Part shown: positions 1 to 9,825 of the stretch, in pieces
How the letters are laid out: every line of letters begins with the position of its first letter
Position numbering within the stretch: the stretch's first letter is position 1
Source of the DNA: Kordia zhangzhouensis
Lineage (GTDB): Bacteria; Bacteroidota; Bacteroidia; Flavobacteriales; Flavobacteriaceae
DNA: 64,000 nucleotides
Reading direction: 5' to 3'
NCBI RefSeq assembly: GCF_001005305.1
Contig: NZ_LBMH01000004.1
Span: 1 to 64,000 of the forward strand
Notes under the pieces: generated by a model
Databases searched by the model: none
What the model was told of the DNA's origin: nothing
The model's input: the letters and a program-made list of their open reading frames with translations, nothing else
Position numbers and translations under genes: made by a program

Positions 1-3000
1 TTCATGATAGCTTACAGTAACTTGTCCTGGAAGTATTCCTCCTGTGATTTGACTTTCTGTACTTCGAATGTTAAATGGTCCAAAACCATCATTGTCTGTA
101 TCACAGATTTCTAGAGGAGAAGGTTGATTGGCAATTGGTGCTTCGCTTACCACAATATCAAAGTTTGTAATGCTGTAACAGCCTGTACTTCCATTTTCTA
201 CTCTCGCATAAATGGTTTGCGGATTTACAGTATTCATGTACGGGCTTGATAAGGCATTTACGTTATTTTCTGCATCTGCTTGAGTTGCATAGTATTGAAC
301 TGATAAGCCCATTTGTGATCCAATAATTTCTGCAGATTTTGAGTTTAAATCTACAGTAGTGAATCCATCAAAAGGAGTTTCATCACATATGGATAAGTTT
401 GAAGGAGTGTTTGCTATTGGATTTTCATTAATAATCAATTCAAAATTCATGTTCGTGTTTATACAACCAGTAATAGTATTGGTAGCACGTACATAAATGG
501 TTCTAGGAAATGTAGTGTATGGACTCGCAATAGAGCTTGTACCAGCATCTGCGTGCACTTGTGTTTCATGATAGGTTACACTTATATTAGATTGCCCGTT
601 GACAACTTCTGAGTCTTTTGTAGTAAGATCAAATGTAAATTGATTAGCAATATCACTACATACTACATAGTCTGTCACTGTGTTTTGAGTAGGTATAGGA
701 TTTACTGTTAGGGTAATGTGTTCTCCAAGTCCTAAACACGCATTATTTGTATCACTATCTACTCGAACTACAATGTTTTGAATGTTTGGAGAGGCATCGT
801 TTCTATGGTTGCTAACGTCTGGTATAGCATTTTGCTCTGCTAAAGCATCCGCAAAGTTTTCATAGTAAGTGATTGTTAAGTTTTGCCCAGAAGGAAAAAG
901 AGCATTGATTTGTGCGTCTGCATCACTAAAATCGAAAGTAGCAATTCCGTTTGTATTGTCACCATCTACAGTAGTATCATCACATACTTCGTAGGTAAGT
1001 TGAAAACTGCTTGGTATTTGAGTCGTCGTGACAATAAGATTTACTTCTCCTGTTCTAAAACAACCATTAACTGTTTCAATACGAGCAAATACTTGTCCGC
1101 CGTTTCCACTATTGTAAACTGTGTCATTTACGATAGGATTTGTGGCATTTTGTGCATCTATTAGACTTGTATAATAGGTAAATATTTCATTTATGGCATT
1201 TGTAGACAGGTTGGAATTTGCTTCTGTTAAGTTGAAATCAGAGAAGCCATCTGTGTCATCGTCGCACTGACTTAATGCGACAGGTTGTAAGACAACTGGC
1301 AACGGATTTACAATTACATTGAAAGAAATCGTACTATAACAGTTTGGATTGTCTACATTTTCAATACGTGCAATGACTTCATTTCCTCCTGTAGTTGTGT
1401 TAGTATAGTTAGTAGGCAATGCATTCATATTATCATCAGCATCCAATTGATTGGCATGGTAGGAAATATTGAATTGTGCTGCGTTTTGCATTCCTAACAC
1501 TTCAGTGTTAATAATAGATAAATCGAAATTTGTAAAACCATTAGTGTCGTCACCATCTGTATCGTCATCACAACGTTCGTAGTTGGTCACTACATTTGCA
1601 GTAGGTTGATCAAATACGTCAAAAATAAAAGAAGTTGTATCGAAACAGTCGGTATTATCATTGTTTTCAATTCGGATATAAATTGTTTCTTGTCCATACG
1701 CTACTTGATTGATATATGGAGTCGCTAAAGCATTCGTATTTGCATCAGCATCTGCTTGACTAGAATGGAAGCTTACTGTAAACTGTGTGGCAGATTGTGC
1801 TCCAAGAACAGTAGAAGCTATTGAGGTTAAATCTAAAGACCATAATCCGTCATTGTTATCGTCGCAAATAAGTTGATCATCAACAGGGTTGGCAGTTGGT
1901 AGGGTAAAGATGAATACATTTGCTTCACCCATTAACGGACATTCTCCATTATTCTGGTCAATTTCTACAGCATATAATCCTGCATCAGATAGACTTACAT
2001 TTGATAAGTTTAATTGAAAAGAGGTTTCTGCTAAAGGATTTCCATTAAAAGTCCATGTATACGTAGCTCCTGGAATATTATCAGCCATCAACGTGTAACT
2101 TTGTGTAGTACATAAGGATAATTCTGTTGAAGAAATACCATTTCTGATAATGTCAACAGGAGTCGCAAATAGTGATTGAATAAATGGCGGAAGTCCAATT
2201 CTAGATAAATTACTATTTGTATTGGTTAGGTCTAATAAGATTCCGTTTTCGTTGTATATAACGCTAGCTGCTGCTGCTTCAGGATTTTCAATCACGCCTA
2301 AAAATCGTCCTGTGTTGTTGAAATTCGCAAAATCTACTAAGGCTCTGTATATTTTTCCATCAATTCCAACTTGGATAGCTCCTGCCGAATTTGCTGATGA
2401 GTTGTGAATTGTGAATTGTGACCCCGGAATATCAACCGCTTGTAGGTCATATTGTAATAATAAACTATTTCCTGTTCCGCTATTTCCTAGCCCAACAGTT
2501 GCATATAGTTTGGTAGCTTGTGGAGAAAATTCTACTCCATATGGAGCGTCTCCGTTATATAATTCTAGCTCATTGCTAACAATTCCAGTACTATTATCAA
2601 AATCGTATAGCATAATTTTCCCAGGACCATCACCACCTTCAATAGTTGCTAATCCTAAATGCGCTACGGCAAGTTTATCACCTTGAGGAGAGGCTTTTGC
2701 ATACCCTAAAGCATTTCTGCGATATCCAGAAATAGGAACTGTTAGCGGCGTGTTGCTAATAACAGGAGTGGTGTCTACACCGTTTATATCTACCCTAAAA
2801 GAATAGAAATTATTGATAAAGTGCGTTACAACCCAAAATGAATCACAGTCGGCACTTTTTACTGCGGTGATTTTTTCAGAACATTTGAATCTCGATTCAT
2901 TTGTATCTGTTGTATCATAGGTAATTAGTGGTACGTTTTTTTGTGTATTATCTACTTCACCAATTCCATTGCTCATATCAACCACGGTATAATTGAGACC

Positions 3001-3393
3001 ATGATTAACTCCTCCATCATTATGATGAGGCTCATCAACGGTAAAGATGTAAAAAATATTAGGGTCTTGTGGTTTTGGTACTATAATCGCAGAAGATGTA
3101 CTTGATGGATCCCCGTTTAGACCCGTTCCATTGGTCATAATTAAGTGATTTCTATTCCAAACTGTAATTCCGTCTGTATAAAATAGTAAATTTCCTTGTG
3201 CATCAGATATGGAAGCACAACCTTCAAGAGTGTCCAAACTTCCATCAGTAACAGCAGTTACGTTACCTGTAGTTACATCAAATTGCAGACCTGCTCTTTG
3301 CCCAAAATACCAATTAGCAGCTTCTCCTTGCGCCGTAACAAATGTTGGTGTCACTACAAGAATAAAAAAGAATAATAGTAATTTTTTCATCAT
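1..3393 (-). CDS. Giant repeat-containing secreted protein (T9SS type B-like), 3' end outside window
   Basis: The frame is open from 3393 (or the second ATG at 3390) to the left edge, giving 1131 codons without a stop. Residues 1-21 form a signal peptide ending in VTAQ. The next ~400 residues (NWYFGQRAG..., LLFYTDGITVWN) match the N-terminal propeller-like region found on many flavobacterial proteins with gliding-motility-associated C-terminal (type B) sorting domains. After an Ig/PKD-like stretch come seven units of about 93-108 residues. Each begins with a Cys-Asp-Asp type acidic motif (near 1867, 1573, 1267, 985, 661, 389 and 110) and contains an xYHxxQxDA motif and an IYxRxEN motif. Likely exported through the type IX system and attached to or released from the cell surface as an adhesin-like protein. 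The C-terminal sorting signal lies outside the window, so the T9SS assignment is inferred from the family. Confidence 0.85.
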   Translation of the reverse strand, partial: MMKKLLLFFFILVVTPTFVTAQGEAANWYFGQRAGLQFDVTTGNVTAVTDGSLDTLEGCASISDAQGNLLFYTDGITVWNRNHLIMTNGTGLNGDPSSTSSAIIVPKPQDPNIFYIFTVDEPHHNDGGVNHGLNYTVVDMSNGIGEVDNTQKNVPLITYDTTDTNESRFKCSEKITAVKSADCDSFWVVTHFINNFYSFRVDINGVDTTPVISNTPLTVPISGYRRNALGYAKASPQGDKLAVAHLGLATIEGGDGPGKIMLYDFDNSTGIVSNELELYNGDAPYGVEFSPQATKLYATVGLGNSGTGNSLLLQYDLQAVDIPGSQFTIHNSSANSAGAIQVGIDGKIYRALVDFANFNNTGRFLGVIENPEAAAASVIYNENGILLDLTNTNSNLSRIGLPPFIQSLFATPVDIIRNGISSTELSLCTTQSYTLMADNIPGATYTWTFNGNPLAETSFQLNLSNVSLSDAGLYAVEIDQNNGECPLMGEANVFIFTLPTANPVDDQLICDDNNDGLWSLDLTSIASTVLGAQSATQFTVSFHSSQADADANTNALATPYINQVAYGQETIYIRIENNDNTDCFDTTSFIFDVFDQPTANVVTNYERCDDDTDGDDTNGFTNFDLSIINTEVLGMQNAAQFNISYHANQLDADDNMNALPTNYTNTTTGGNEVIARIENVDNPNCYSTISFNVIVNPLPVVLQPVALSQCDDDTDGFSDFNLTEANSNLSTNAINEIFTYYTSLIDAQNATNPIVNDTVYNSGNGGQVFARIETVNGCFRTGEVNLIVTTTQIPSSFQLTYEVCDDTTVDGDNTNGIATFDFSDADAQINALFPSGQNLTITYYENFADALAEQNAIPDVSNHRNDASPNIQNIVVRVDSDTNNACLGLGEHITLTVNPIPTQNTVTDYVVCSDIANQFTFDLTTKDSEVVNGQSNISVTYHETQVHADAGTSSIASPYTTFPRTIYVRATNTITGCINTNMNFELIINENPIANTPSNLSICDETPFDGFTTVDLNSKSAEIIGSQMGLSVQYYATQADAENNVNALSSPYMNTVNPQTIYARVENGSTGCYSITNFDIVVSEAPIANQPSPLEICDTDNDGFGPFNIRSTESQITGGILPGQVTVSYHE

Positions 3394-3612
3394 TCATCAA
3401 TAATTTTCAAACTAAAAAAACTCAATAATCCATTGTAATAACTCTTTGAAAGAATTATTATTTCATGATTTTGAGAATTGTTTCTTTTGTTAAATGAGTG
3501 TAATTGAAATAACAGTGTACAAAATCCTGCCAAAAATCAATTGTTATTTAGGGAATGATGGCGATTTTTATTGTGATTACTTCATAGCAATTTTTAAACA
3601 CTCAATTGCCGT

Positions 3613-3620
3613 CAAATATA
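3613..3620 (-). promoter_or_regulatory. Putative flavobacterial -7 box (TATATTTG)
   Basis: Reads TATATTTG on the minus strand and matches the Bacteroidota TAnnTTTG element. The nearest gene in that direction is the giant secreted protein starting at 3393. No convincing -33 TTG was seen at the usual distance. Confidence 0.35.
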
Positions 3621-3637
3621 GTAATTCACAATGAAAA

Positions 3638-3661
3638 AAAGAGCGATATCACACGCTCTTT
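3638..3661 (-). terminator. Rho-independent terminator of ABC permease gene
   Basis: Arms AAAGAGCG and CGCTCTTT enclose an 8-nt loop. On the minus strand the stem is followed by a run of T. It lies 33 bases after the permease stop codon. Confidence 0.75.
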
Positions 3662-3694
3662 CTCTTAAATCTAGTTGATTTGTATACTATTTTG

Positions 3695-4525
3695 TTATAA
3701 ATCTCTTCTTTTTAACAATCGGTACGATAAAAAGATATAAATAAATACCCAAGTCAATGCAATTAATACTTCATACCAATGTACGGCATAATCTGTAGGA
3801 ATAATTTCTGTAGGATCATGTACATTTTTCATTCGGATGAAAGGATGATCTACTAAGTTCCACATAGATGTGAATGGAAAGAACTGCATGATTGATTTAG
3901 CCGTAGTTTCATTATACCACTCAAACCATAATAGCGAGTACAAAATCATTTCGGCAATAAAGCTCACGAACAAAAAACCTAGAGAGAAGGCAGAACGTTT
4001 AATCAATACTCCTACAAATAAGCAGAAACTATAAAAAGTAAGCAGTTTGACAAAATAACCTAAGATAAACTCTGAACCGTTAAAAATGGTATCTAAATAC
4101 AAATCTGCCGTAGGTGTATTGACCATACCTAATATTAAAACAATCAAACTTACCACTAAGGTTGTCACTAGTGAATACGCGAGAATGAAGTAAAATTTTG
4201 AAAGAATGACTTCTTTTTTACTCAATCCGTCAATGAGGTTTTGTTTTAAAGTACGATTGCTATACTCGTTTCCAATCATGGAAACCACCACAATTGCAAA
4301 GAAAAATTTAAAAAAGGCAACAAAAAAAGTCGTAATGTGCCATATATATGGAAACTCAAAAATTTTAGTTTCTGATAAATCTAATGTGAAATATCCAAAA
4401 AAGTTAATCTTAATTGAGGAAAGGATCAGTATAGATAATGGAAAAATAAACGATATGTATATTAGTATTCTACTCGTTTTATTTAACCAAAGTTTTTGGA
4501 ACTCTATTTGTAATAAACGTAACAT
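3695..4525 (-). CDS. ABC-2 type transporter permease
   Basis: A 276-residue integral membrane protein with about six hydrophobic segments (near residues 20-38, 66-90, 111-137, 150-180, 183-200 and 250-270), typical of ABC-2 family export permeases. The N-terminus (LLQIEFQKLWLNKTSR) is the cytoplasmic lead-in usual in this family. It starts 17 bases after the ATPase gene stop, so the two are almost certainly co-transcribed and form one exporter with a dimeric ATPase. The substrate cannot be told from sequence; related pairs handle antibiotics, bacteriocins or lipids. A terminator follows immediately. Confidence 0.85.
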   Translation of the reverse strand: MLRLLQIEFQKLWLNKTSRILIYISFIFPLSILILSSIKINFFGYFTLDLSETKIFEFPYIWHITTFFVAFFKFFFAIVVVSMIGNEYSNRTLKQNLIDGLSKKEVILSKFYFILAYSLVTTLVVSLIVLILGMVNTPTADLYLDTIFNGSEFILGYFVKLLTFYSFCLFVGVLIKRSAFSLGFLFVSFIAEMILYSLLWFEWYNETTAKSIMQFFPFTSMWNLVDHPFIRMKNVHDPTEIIPTDYAVHWYEVLIALTWVFIYIFLSYRLLKRRDL

Positions 4526-4542
4526 AGTAGTAGCGAAATAAA

Positions 4543-5445
4543 TTAGTTAGATTGGTTTTTAGTCAATGTTAAGAATTGTTCTTCTAAGCTTTCTTTTCGC
4601 TTCACTAAGTGTGATAATACAATTCCTTGATTAAACATTTTTTGGTTAAAATCTGCAGCATTTAAAGGTTCTTTCAAAAAGGCAACAATTTTGTCGTCTA
4701 CTTTCTTAACAGAACCAAAAGCAGTGTCATTTTCTAAATATGAAAGTAACTGATCTTCTTTGTCTGTTTGGAGTTCAAAGAAACCTTGACTAGCAACCAT
4801 TTCGTCTACACGGCCTGAATATATTTTTTCTCCTTTTCGTAAAATTACAACGTGAGAACATACTTTTTCAACTTCATCCAAAAGGTGGGAAGCTAATAAA
4901 ATAGTAGTTCCTTGGGTAGCAATTTCTTTAATAATCTCTCTTATTTGATGAATTCCTTGCGGATCCAATCCGTTAGTTGGCTCATCTAAGATTAAAATTT
5001 CAGGATCATTCAATAGGGCAGAAGCAATTGCTAATCGTTGTTTCATCCCTAAAGAAAATGTTTTGAATCGGCTGTCTTTTCGTTCTAAAAGACCAACAAT
5101 CGCTAACTTTTCGTCAATTTTTTCGGTTGATACGTTTTTAATTTTGCATACAAGCTTTAAGTTGTCGTATGCAGTCATATACGGGTAAAAATTTGGACGT
5201 TCAATAATGGCTCCAACTTTTTTAAGTGCATCATGAACGGCTACGGAACCGTCAAACCAATAGAATTGTCCTGAGGATTTATTGACCACATTTAAAACCA
5301 TTCCTAAAGTGGTGGATTTTCCACTTCCATTAGGTCCTAAAATGCCATACACATTTCCTTTTTCAATAGAAAATGATAAGTCTTGTACTGCTTTGAGTCT
5401 ACCGTAATTTTTACTCAAATTTTGCAGTGTTAAAATAGTTTTCAA
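4543..5445 (-). CDS. ABC transporter ATP-binding protein
   Basis: A 300-residue ATPase with Walker A GPNGSGKST (37-45), signature SLGMKQR (131-137), Walker B LILDEPTNGLDP (151-162) and an H-loop histidine in LASHLLDE near 187. The first ~215 residues are the nucleotide-binding domain. The C-terminal ~80 residues are the regulatory extension common in CcmA/NatA-like exporters. It powers the adjacent ABC-2 permease from the cytoplasmic face. It is the first gene of a two-gene unit; no clear TAnnTTTG box was found upstream. Confidence 0.93.
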   Translation of the reverse strand: MKTILTLQNLSKNYGRLKAVQDLSFSIEKGNVYGILGPNGSGKSTTLGMVLNVVNKSSGQFYWFDGSVAVHDALKKVGAIIERPNFYPYMTAYDNLKLVCKIKNVSTEKIDEKLAIVGLLERKDSRFKTFSLGMKQRLAIASALLNDPEILILDEPTNGLDPQGIHQIREIIKEIATQGTTILLASHLLDEVEKVCSHVVILRKGEKIYSGRVDEMVASQGFFELQTDKEDQLLSYLENDTAFGSVKKVDDKIVAFLKEPLNAADFNQKMFNQGIVLSHLVKRKESLEEQFLTLTKNQSN

Positions 5446-5552
5446 TATAAATAGCTTTTTGATTGATTGTATATAGTTGACGACTTAAACGAAAAATTGT
5501 TACAAAATATGCAAAGCTTCTTTCAATGAGCTAATCTCAAAGTAATAAAAAA

Positions 5553-5575
5553 GCCTCTACTTTTTTGGTAAAGGC
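5553..5575 (-). terminator. Rho-independent terminator after nucleoid-associated protein gene
   Basis: Arms GCCTCTAC and GTAAAGGC (one mismatch) with a 7-nt loop. On the minus strand the stem is followed by TTTTTTA. It lies just after the stop codon at 5585. Confidence 0.7.
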
Positions 5576-5584
5576 TCTTCAGTT

Positions 5585-6643
5585 TTATGATTTTTGTTCT
5601 TTGTTAAAATAGACCAAATAATAATACATTTGCTTTTCTTCGTCCCAGCCTTTTTCAACAAACTTTTCTGCAGATTCTGGATTGATAAAATCCATTTTTA
5701 TTTGAATATTCGTATCTAAACTAATCGTATTTTTGATGCTTTTTCGTGCAGAAGAAACGGCTTTGTTGGCAATTGGAAACTCTGAAATATCTTCAATGCT
5801 ATATTTTGGCCCTTTTTCGACTTTGTAATGTTTGAATTCTGGAATCAAATCAGGATTTTCGATAACATCATTTAAAAATTGTGTTTCTTCAAAAGTATCA
5901 TTCTTTGCAAAATGATTTACTGCACGGTTCATAAACATCACTTCTTCCTTTTTATCTTCAGCAGGAAATACGACATCTTTTGCAAAGTTTTGACAGAATT
6001 TTAGGTATTTTTTAGTGTAAAAATTTTCATCAGCAAAAGCATCGACACCTAAAAAATGATCTAACCAATATTTGGTGTCATATTTATTACTATCTACAGA
6101 AAGAATTTTGTAACCTTCTTCTTTTTTTACATTAAAAATAATGCATCCTTTGTCAAGTTTGTTAAGTGAAACACCTTGTTGTAATAAAATATCAAGATTA
6201 CTTCCTTTTTCTTCAAATTGAAGGAAATCATGTTTGATTTCAGATTTGAAAATACCAATAGCATCAACTTTTTCATTGTCAATCATTACATTTTCAAAAT
6301 ATCCTACATACACTTCTCCGCTTTTAATATGCGGATGTTGAGATTGTTCAAAAAGGAGTGAAGCAATCTTTTTAGAATTTTCATGAACAGTAGCAGGATT
6401 TCCAAAAATATCTACAACAATGGTGTATAATGGATTGAATTCTAGATCGACTTCATTGGTAAATTGAAAATAGTTTTCTTCTTTGTCTCGAAAAGGCTTA
6501 AAAAAGTATTCTTTAATTAAAGGAGTTAACTCATCAGTAAGTTGATACGCTTCGGCAGAAAGAAATACATTTTCGTTTCTACTTTTATTTCCAACTTTAT
6601 GAATAGATAAAGTATCTACTTGCGCACTGTATAAATTGATCAT
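5585..6643 (-). CDS. Nucleoid-associated protein (NdpA/YejK family)
   Basis: A 352-residue soluble protein that looks like a member of the 37-kDa nucleoid-associated family, of which E. coli YejK is the type member. Supporting segments are the N-terminal LSIHKVGNKSRNE, the central VDAIGIFKSE and KGCIIFNVKKEEGY, the YWLDHFLGV block, and the C-terminal ISLDTNIQIKMDF. The length is usual for the family. YejK-type proteins associate with chromosomal DNA and are linked to topoisomerase function, but their molecular role is unsettled. It stands alone, with its own terminator downstream. Nothing unusual was noticed. Confidence 0.8.
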   Translation of the reverse strand: MINLYSAQVDTLSIHKVGNKSRNENVFLSAEAYQLTDELTPLIKEYFFKPFRDKEENYFQFTNEVDLEFNPLYTIVVDIFGNPATVHENSKKIASLLFEQSQHPHIKSGEVYVGYFENVMIDNEKVDAIGIFKSEIKHDFLQFEEKGSNLDILLQQGVSLNKLDKGCIIFNVKKEEGYKILSVDSNKYDTKYWLDHFLGVDAFADENFYTKKYLKFCQNFAKDVVFPAEDKKEEVMFMNRAVNHFAKNDTFEETQFLNDVIENPDLIPEFKHYKVEKGPKYSIEDISEFPIANKAVSSARKSIKNTISLDTNIQIKMDFINPESAEKFVEKGWDEEKQMYYYLVYFNKEQKS

Positions 6644-6761
6644 TATTAGGGTATATTTTTATTGCGTTAGGTGTTCAGGTAGCTCAAATTACATGTAAAA
6701 GTAACGTGAATTACGTAAAATTGATATTTAAGTTAGTAGAGAATGAGCTAGCTTGCAAAAA

Positions 6762-7277
6762 CTAATTCCAATTCTCGTCAAAATTTAGGCTATCGTAGTC
6801 ATTGATATCTAAATTGTCATCATCATTAAAACCATATGGATCTTCATCTTCATCGGCTTCAAATTGCTTATCGGGAGCGCTATCTGGTAGCACACCATGA
6901 GAAAACAGTAAATTTGGATACGATTGCCCGTTAATTGGTTCTGCAATTTCTGCCAATTCTACTAAAAACGTCCACATATTTAAGAAGTCGTAAATATAAA
7001 TCATGCGTGTTTGATCTTCAGAAAAAATGCTATCTAATGTGGTCTCATTCATCAATCGAACAGAATCATTTCCTTCACCCATGTCAAATTGAGAAATTTC
7101 TTCCCCTTGGTTCCATTCATCATCACTTACATAAAAAGACGCCATTTCCATACCGTCAAGCCCAAATGCTTGTGTTATGGCATTACTAAAATCTTCAAAA
7201 GTTGCTTCTTCTTGAATTTCAATATCTCTAAAGATATCTTCGGTAGCATCTAATATTACTCTAAATCTAAAAATCAT
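6762..7277 (-). CDS. Plasmid pRiA4b ORF-3-like family protein
   Basis: A 171-residue acidic protein. The first ~120 residues (FRFRVILDATEDIFRDIEI, ATFEDFSNAITQAFG, ASFYVSDDEWNQGEE) match the IS1096 TnpR-like/pRiA4b ORF-3 family. The C-terminal ~45 residues are strongly acidic (DEDEDPYGFNDDDN) and probably disordered. The biochemical function of this family is unknown. In Bacteroidota it is a chromosomal gene and not evidence of a plasmid. A TAAATTTG box at 7300-7307 supports its own promoter inside the end of ctaA. Confidence 0.75.
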   Translation of the reverse strand: MIFRFRVILDATEDIFRDIEIQEEATFEDFSNAITQAFGLDGMEMASFYVSDDEWNQGEEISQFDMGEGNDSVRLMNETTLDSIFSEDQTRMIYIYDFLNMWTFLVELAEIAEPINGQSYPNLLFSHGVLPDSAPDKQFEADEDEDPYGFNDDDNLDINDYDSLNFDENWN

Positions 7278-7299
7278 ACTCGATAAAAAATTAGGACTG

Positions 7300-7307
7300 C
7301 AAATTTA
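7300..7307 (-). promoter_or_regulatory. Putative -7 box (TAAATTTG) for pRiA4b-like gene
   Basis: TAnnTTTG match on the minus strand, 23 bases before the start codon at 7277. It overlaps the ctaA stop codon. Confidence 0.45.
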
Positions 7308-8339
7308 CAAACTTTTGGCGTGCTTTCGCGTTTTATTTGCCTCTAAGATGAGATAAAATTGTATTCCAAATAATATTGTGGCTAATACTATGTGAATGGT
7401 TTGGGTTCCAAAAGGAAAGTCAAAATAATACATGGCAATTCCTGAAATGATTTCTAAAGCAATCAATAACATAACCCAATTTACTTTTTGAAACCCAAGG
7501 CGTAGTTTTTTATATCGATACCAAAGCCAAACATTAACTAGAAAAACGATGATGGAAAATGAGCGATGAACATAAAAATCTAACTCAGGATTTGCTAACC
7601 ATAATGACTTGCTTGTTTCTCCTACCATTTTTACTTGTTCGTCAACAAATTGACGTACTTGTGTACCTAGTATAATTTGAATGAAAGTCAACATTATACT
7701 AGCGATTAATAGCTGCATGAAAATTTTGTCATACGTGTGTGACTTAATCTTGGTAGAAGTTTTGTGTACAATATATAATAAGGCAGCTACAATAACGAGT
7801 GCCATTGCCATGTGTGTGGTAATTTTAAAAGGAGCAAGATTTGAATCGACTACAGTTTTTCCTAACCAAGCTTGAAATCCCATACCTAAAACAACAAATA
7901 AAGACAGTAAAGGAATTAATTTTTGTGATTTCCAATAGCTAAAAGAAATAATTAATAATACGATTGTGGCAATTCCAGAAAGAGCTCCAAACAAACGATT
8001 AATGTATTCTACCCACGTATGATACGGGTTAAAAATAGCATAATCATGTTTTGTATACGGTTCCCAATTAGTATTGTTATATACACTTGATGTGGTAAAA
8101 TCGTCTTTGGCAACTTGCAGTGTTTCGTTCACAATAATCACCATTCCACTTTCGTAAAAGTGGTTGGGTTTCCATTGCAATTGAGATTCTTCGGTTGGCG
8201 GAATGTAATACCCAAAACATTTTGGCCAATCAGGGCAACCCATTCCACTTCCTGTCATTCGAACAAATGCGCCTGCTATAATTACTAAATATACCAAGAC
8301 AAGCGTAACTTTAGCAATCGTATTAAAATGTTTTTTCAT
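7305..8339 (-). CDS. ctaA: Heme A synthase (COX15/CtaA)
   Basis: A 344-residue membrane protein with about eight transmembrane helices. It oxidises the C8 methyl group of heme O to the formyl group of heme A for cytochrome c oxidase. The N-terminal RMTGSGMGCPDWPKCFGYY is the family hallmark. Heme-ligand histidines are expected in the EYINRLFGALSG, KITTHMAMA, VHRSFS and TIHIVLA regions, and all four His/Arg-containing helices are visible. It lies 27 bases after cca on the same strand. The length is normal and no defects were seen. Confidence 0.93.
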   Translation of the reverse strand: MKKHFNTIAKVTLVLVYLVIIAGAFVRMTGSGMGCPDWPKCFGYYIPPTEESQLQWKPNHFYESGMVIIVNETLQVAKDDFTTSSVYNNTNWEPYTKHDYAIFNPYHTWVEYINRLFGALSGIATIVLLIISFSYWKSQKLIPLLSLFVVLGMGFQAWLGKTVVDSNLAPFKITTHMAMALVIVAALLYIVHKTSTKIKSHTYDKIFMQLLIASIMLTFIQIILGTQVRQFVDEQVKMVGETSKSLWLANPELDFYVHRSFSIIVFLVNVWLWYRYKKLRLGFQKVNWVMLLIALEIISGIAMYYFDFPFGTQTIHIVLATILFGIQFYLILEANKTRKHAKSL

Positions 8340-8366
8340 ATGGTATTTTTTACTTCTTGTAGAAAA

Positions 8367-9794
8367 TTACTTGTTTGAAGTGTTTTCTACTAAACCTAGT
8401 TCTTTTCCTTTGGCAATCATAAATTGGTGAGCTGCTTCATATTCGTTAGGAATTTCACCTTCTAGAATTGCTTCTTTAATAGCGTGTTTGATAATTCCAA
8501 TTTCTTTAGAAGGTTTTAAATTGAATGTTTCCATAATTTCTTCACCTGAAACTGGAGGTTGAAAGTTCCGAACATGATCACGTTCTTCTACTTCTACAAT
8601 TTTTTGTCGGACAATTTGAAAGTTATGATGGTATTTTTGGAACTTTCTTGGGTTTTTTGTCGTGATATCTGCTTCGCAAAGTGTCATTAAATCATCCACA
8701 TGATCGCCAGCATCAAATACCAAGCGACGTACAGCAGAATCGGTAACACCATCTTGAGATAAAACGATTGGACGAGAACTCATTGAAACCATTTTTTGGA
8801 CATATTTCACTTTCTCATTTAGCGGCATTCGTAAGCGTTTAAAAAGTTTATACACCATTTTTCCGCCTACAAATTCATGTCCGTGAAATGTCCAACCTAT
8901 TTTTTTATGAAAGCGTTTAGTTGGAGCTTTACCAATATCGTGTAACAATGCAGCCCAACGTAACCAAACATTTTCGGTGTTTGGTACAATATTATCAACT
9001 ACTTCTAAGGTATGATAAAAATTGTCTTTATGACGTTGTCCTTCTTTTTCATCAATTCCTTTCAAGGCGGCTAATTCTGGAAGAATATAGGAAAGAAGTC
9101 CTGTTTTTTCCAAAAGTTTGAACCCAATAGAAGGCGTATTGCTTGCCAAAATTTTATTGAGCTCAACTACAATACGTTCTTTGGAAATAATCTCTATACG
9201 TTCAGCATTTCGCTTGATTGCTTCAAGTGATTCAGGGTCAATTTTAAAATTGAGTTGTGTTGCAAATCGTATAGCACGCATCATCCGTAACGGATCATCA
9301 GAATAAGTAATATCTGGATTGAGAGGCGTTACAATACGCTTATTTTCTAGATCTTGTAATCCGTTAAAAGGATCTAAAAGGTCTCCAAAATTTTCCGTAT
9401 TAAGGCTTAAAGCCATTGCATTGATCGTAAAATCACGGCGATCTTGATCATCTTTTAGCGTCCCATTTTCTACAGCAGGATTCCTACTGTTACGTTCATA
9501 GCTTTCTTTTCGTGCACCTACAAATTCCACTTCAATTTCTTCAGTGAGAATCATAGCTGTGCCATAATTTTTAAACACCTGTACTTTTGGTTTTCCAGGG
9601 AGTAAAGAAGCTACTTTTTTTGCCAATTCAATTCCACTTCCTACGGCAACAATATCGACATCTTTGGCATCTCCTCTTTGCAGTAAAAAATCACGCACAT
9701 AGCCGCCAATCACATAAGTTTCTAGCTGTAATTCGGTAGCTGCTTTTGAAATGATTGAAAATATATCGAGTTGTAAGGCTTCTTTATAATTCAT
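8367..9794 (-). CDS. cca: CCA tRNA nucleotidyltransferase with HD domain
   Basis: A 475-residue class II tRNA nucleotidyltransferase that adds or repairs the 3' CCA of tRNA. The N-terminal catalytic domain has GGYVRD (30-35), the metal-binding DVD (45-47) and [10 protein letters not shown] (119-128). The PolyA-pol RNA-binding region follows ([13 protein letters not shown], ~166-178), then an HD domain ([19 protein letters not shown], His285-Asp286) that commonly has phosphohydrolase activity. It follows tsaC on the same strand, so two tRNA-maturation genes sit together. A perfect 14-nt palindrome lies 32-45 bases upstream of the start. Confidence 0.93.
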   Translation of the reverse strand: MNYKEALQLDIFSIISKAATELQLETYVIGGYVRDFLLQRGDAKDVDIVAVGSGIELAKKVASLLPGKPKVQVFKNYGTAMILTEEIEVEFVGARKESYERNSRNPAVENGTLKDDQDRRDFTINAMALSLNTENFGDLLDPFNGLQDLENKRIVTPLNPDITYSDDPLRMMRAIRFATQLNFKIDPESLEAIKRNAERIEIISKERIVVELNKILASNTPSIGFKLLEKTGLLSYILPELAALKGIDEKEGQRHKDNFYHTLEVVDNIVPNTENVWLRWAALLHDIGKAPTKRFHKKIGWTFHGHEFVGGKMVYKLFKRLRMPLNEKVKYVQKMVSMSSRPIVLSQDGVTDSAVRRLVFDAGDHVDDLMTLCEADITTKNPRKFQKYHHNFQIVRQKIVEVEERDHVRNFQPPVSGEEIMETFNLKPSKEIGIIKHAIKEAILEGEIPNEYEAAHQFMIAKGKELGLVENTSNK

Positions 9795-9825
9795 TAATTG
9801 TACTACTTATAGCGATGGGACGAAG

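Larger units (their letters stand above)
3394..3694. other. Intergenic region upstream of the giant secreted protein
   Basis: About 300 AT-rich bases without a credible gene. It holds the terminator hairpin of the ABC permease gene (3638-3661) and, just inside it, a TAnnTTTG-type box on the minus strand (3613-3620). If that box is the promoter of the giant gene, its 5' leader would be about 215 nt. No box was seen closer to the start codon. Confidence 0.5.

Noticed and set aside
883-1164. Plus-strand open frame within the giant secreted gene
   Set aside because: It overlaps the minus-strand repeat protein, has no family likeness, and the minus frame is clearly coding.
6762-7277. pRiA4b ORF-3-like gene as a sign of plasmid or IS origin
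   Set aside because: The family is common on Bacteroidota chromosomes, and no terminal repeats or mobility genes surround it.
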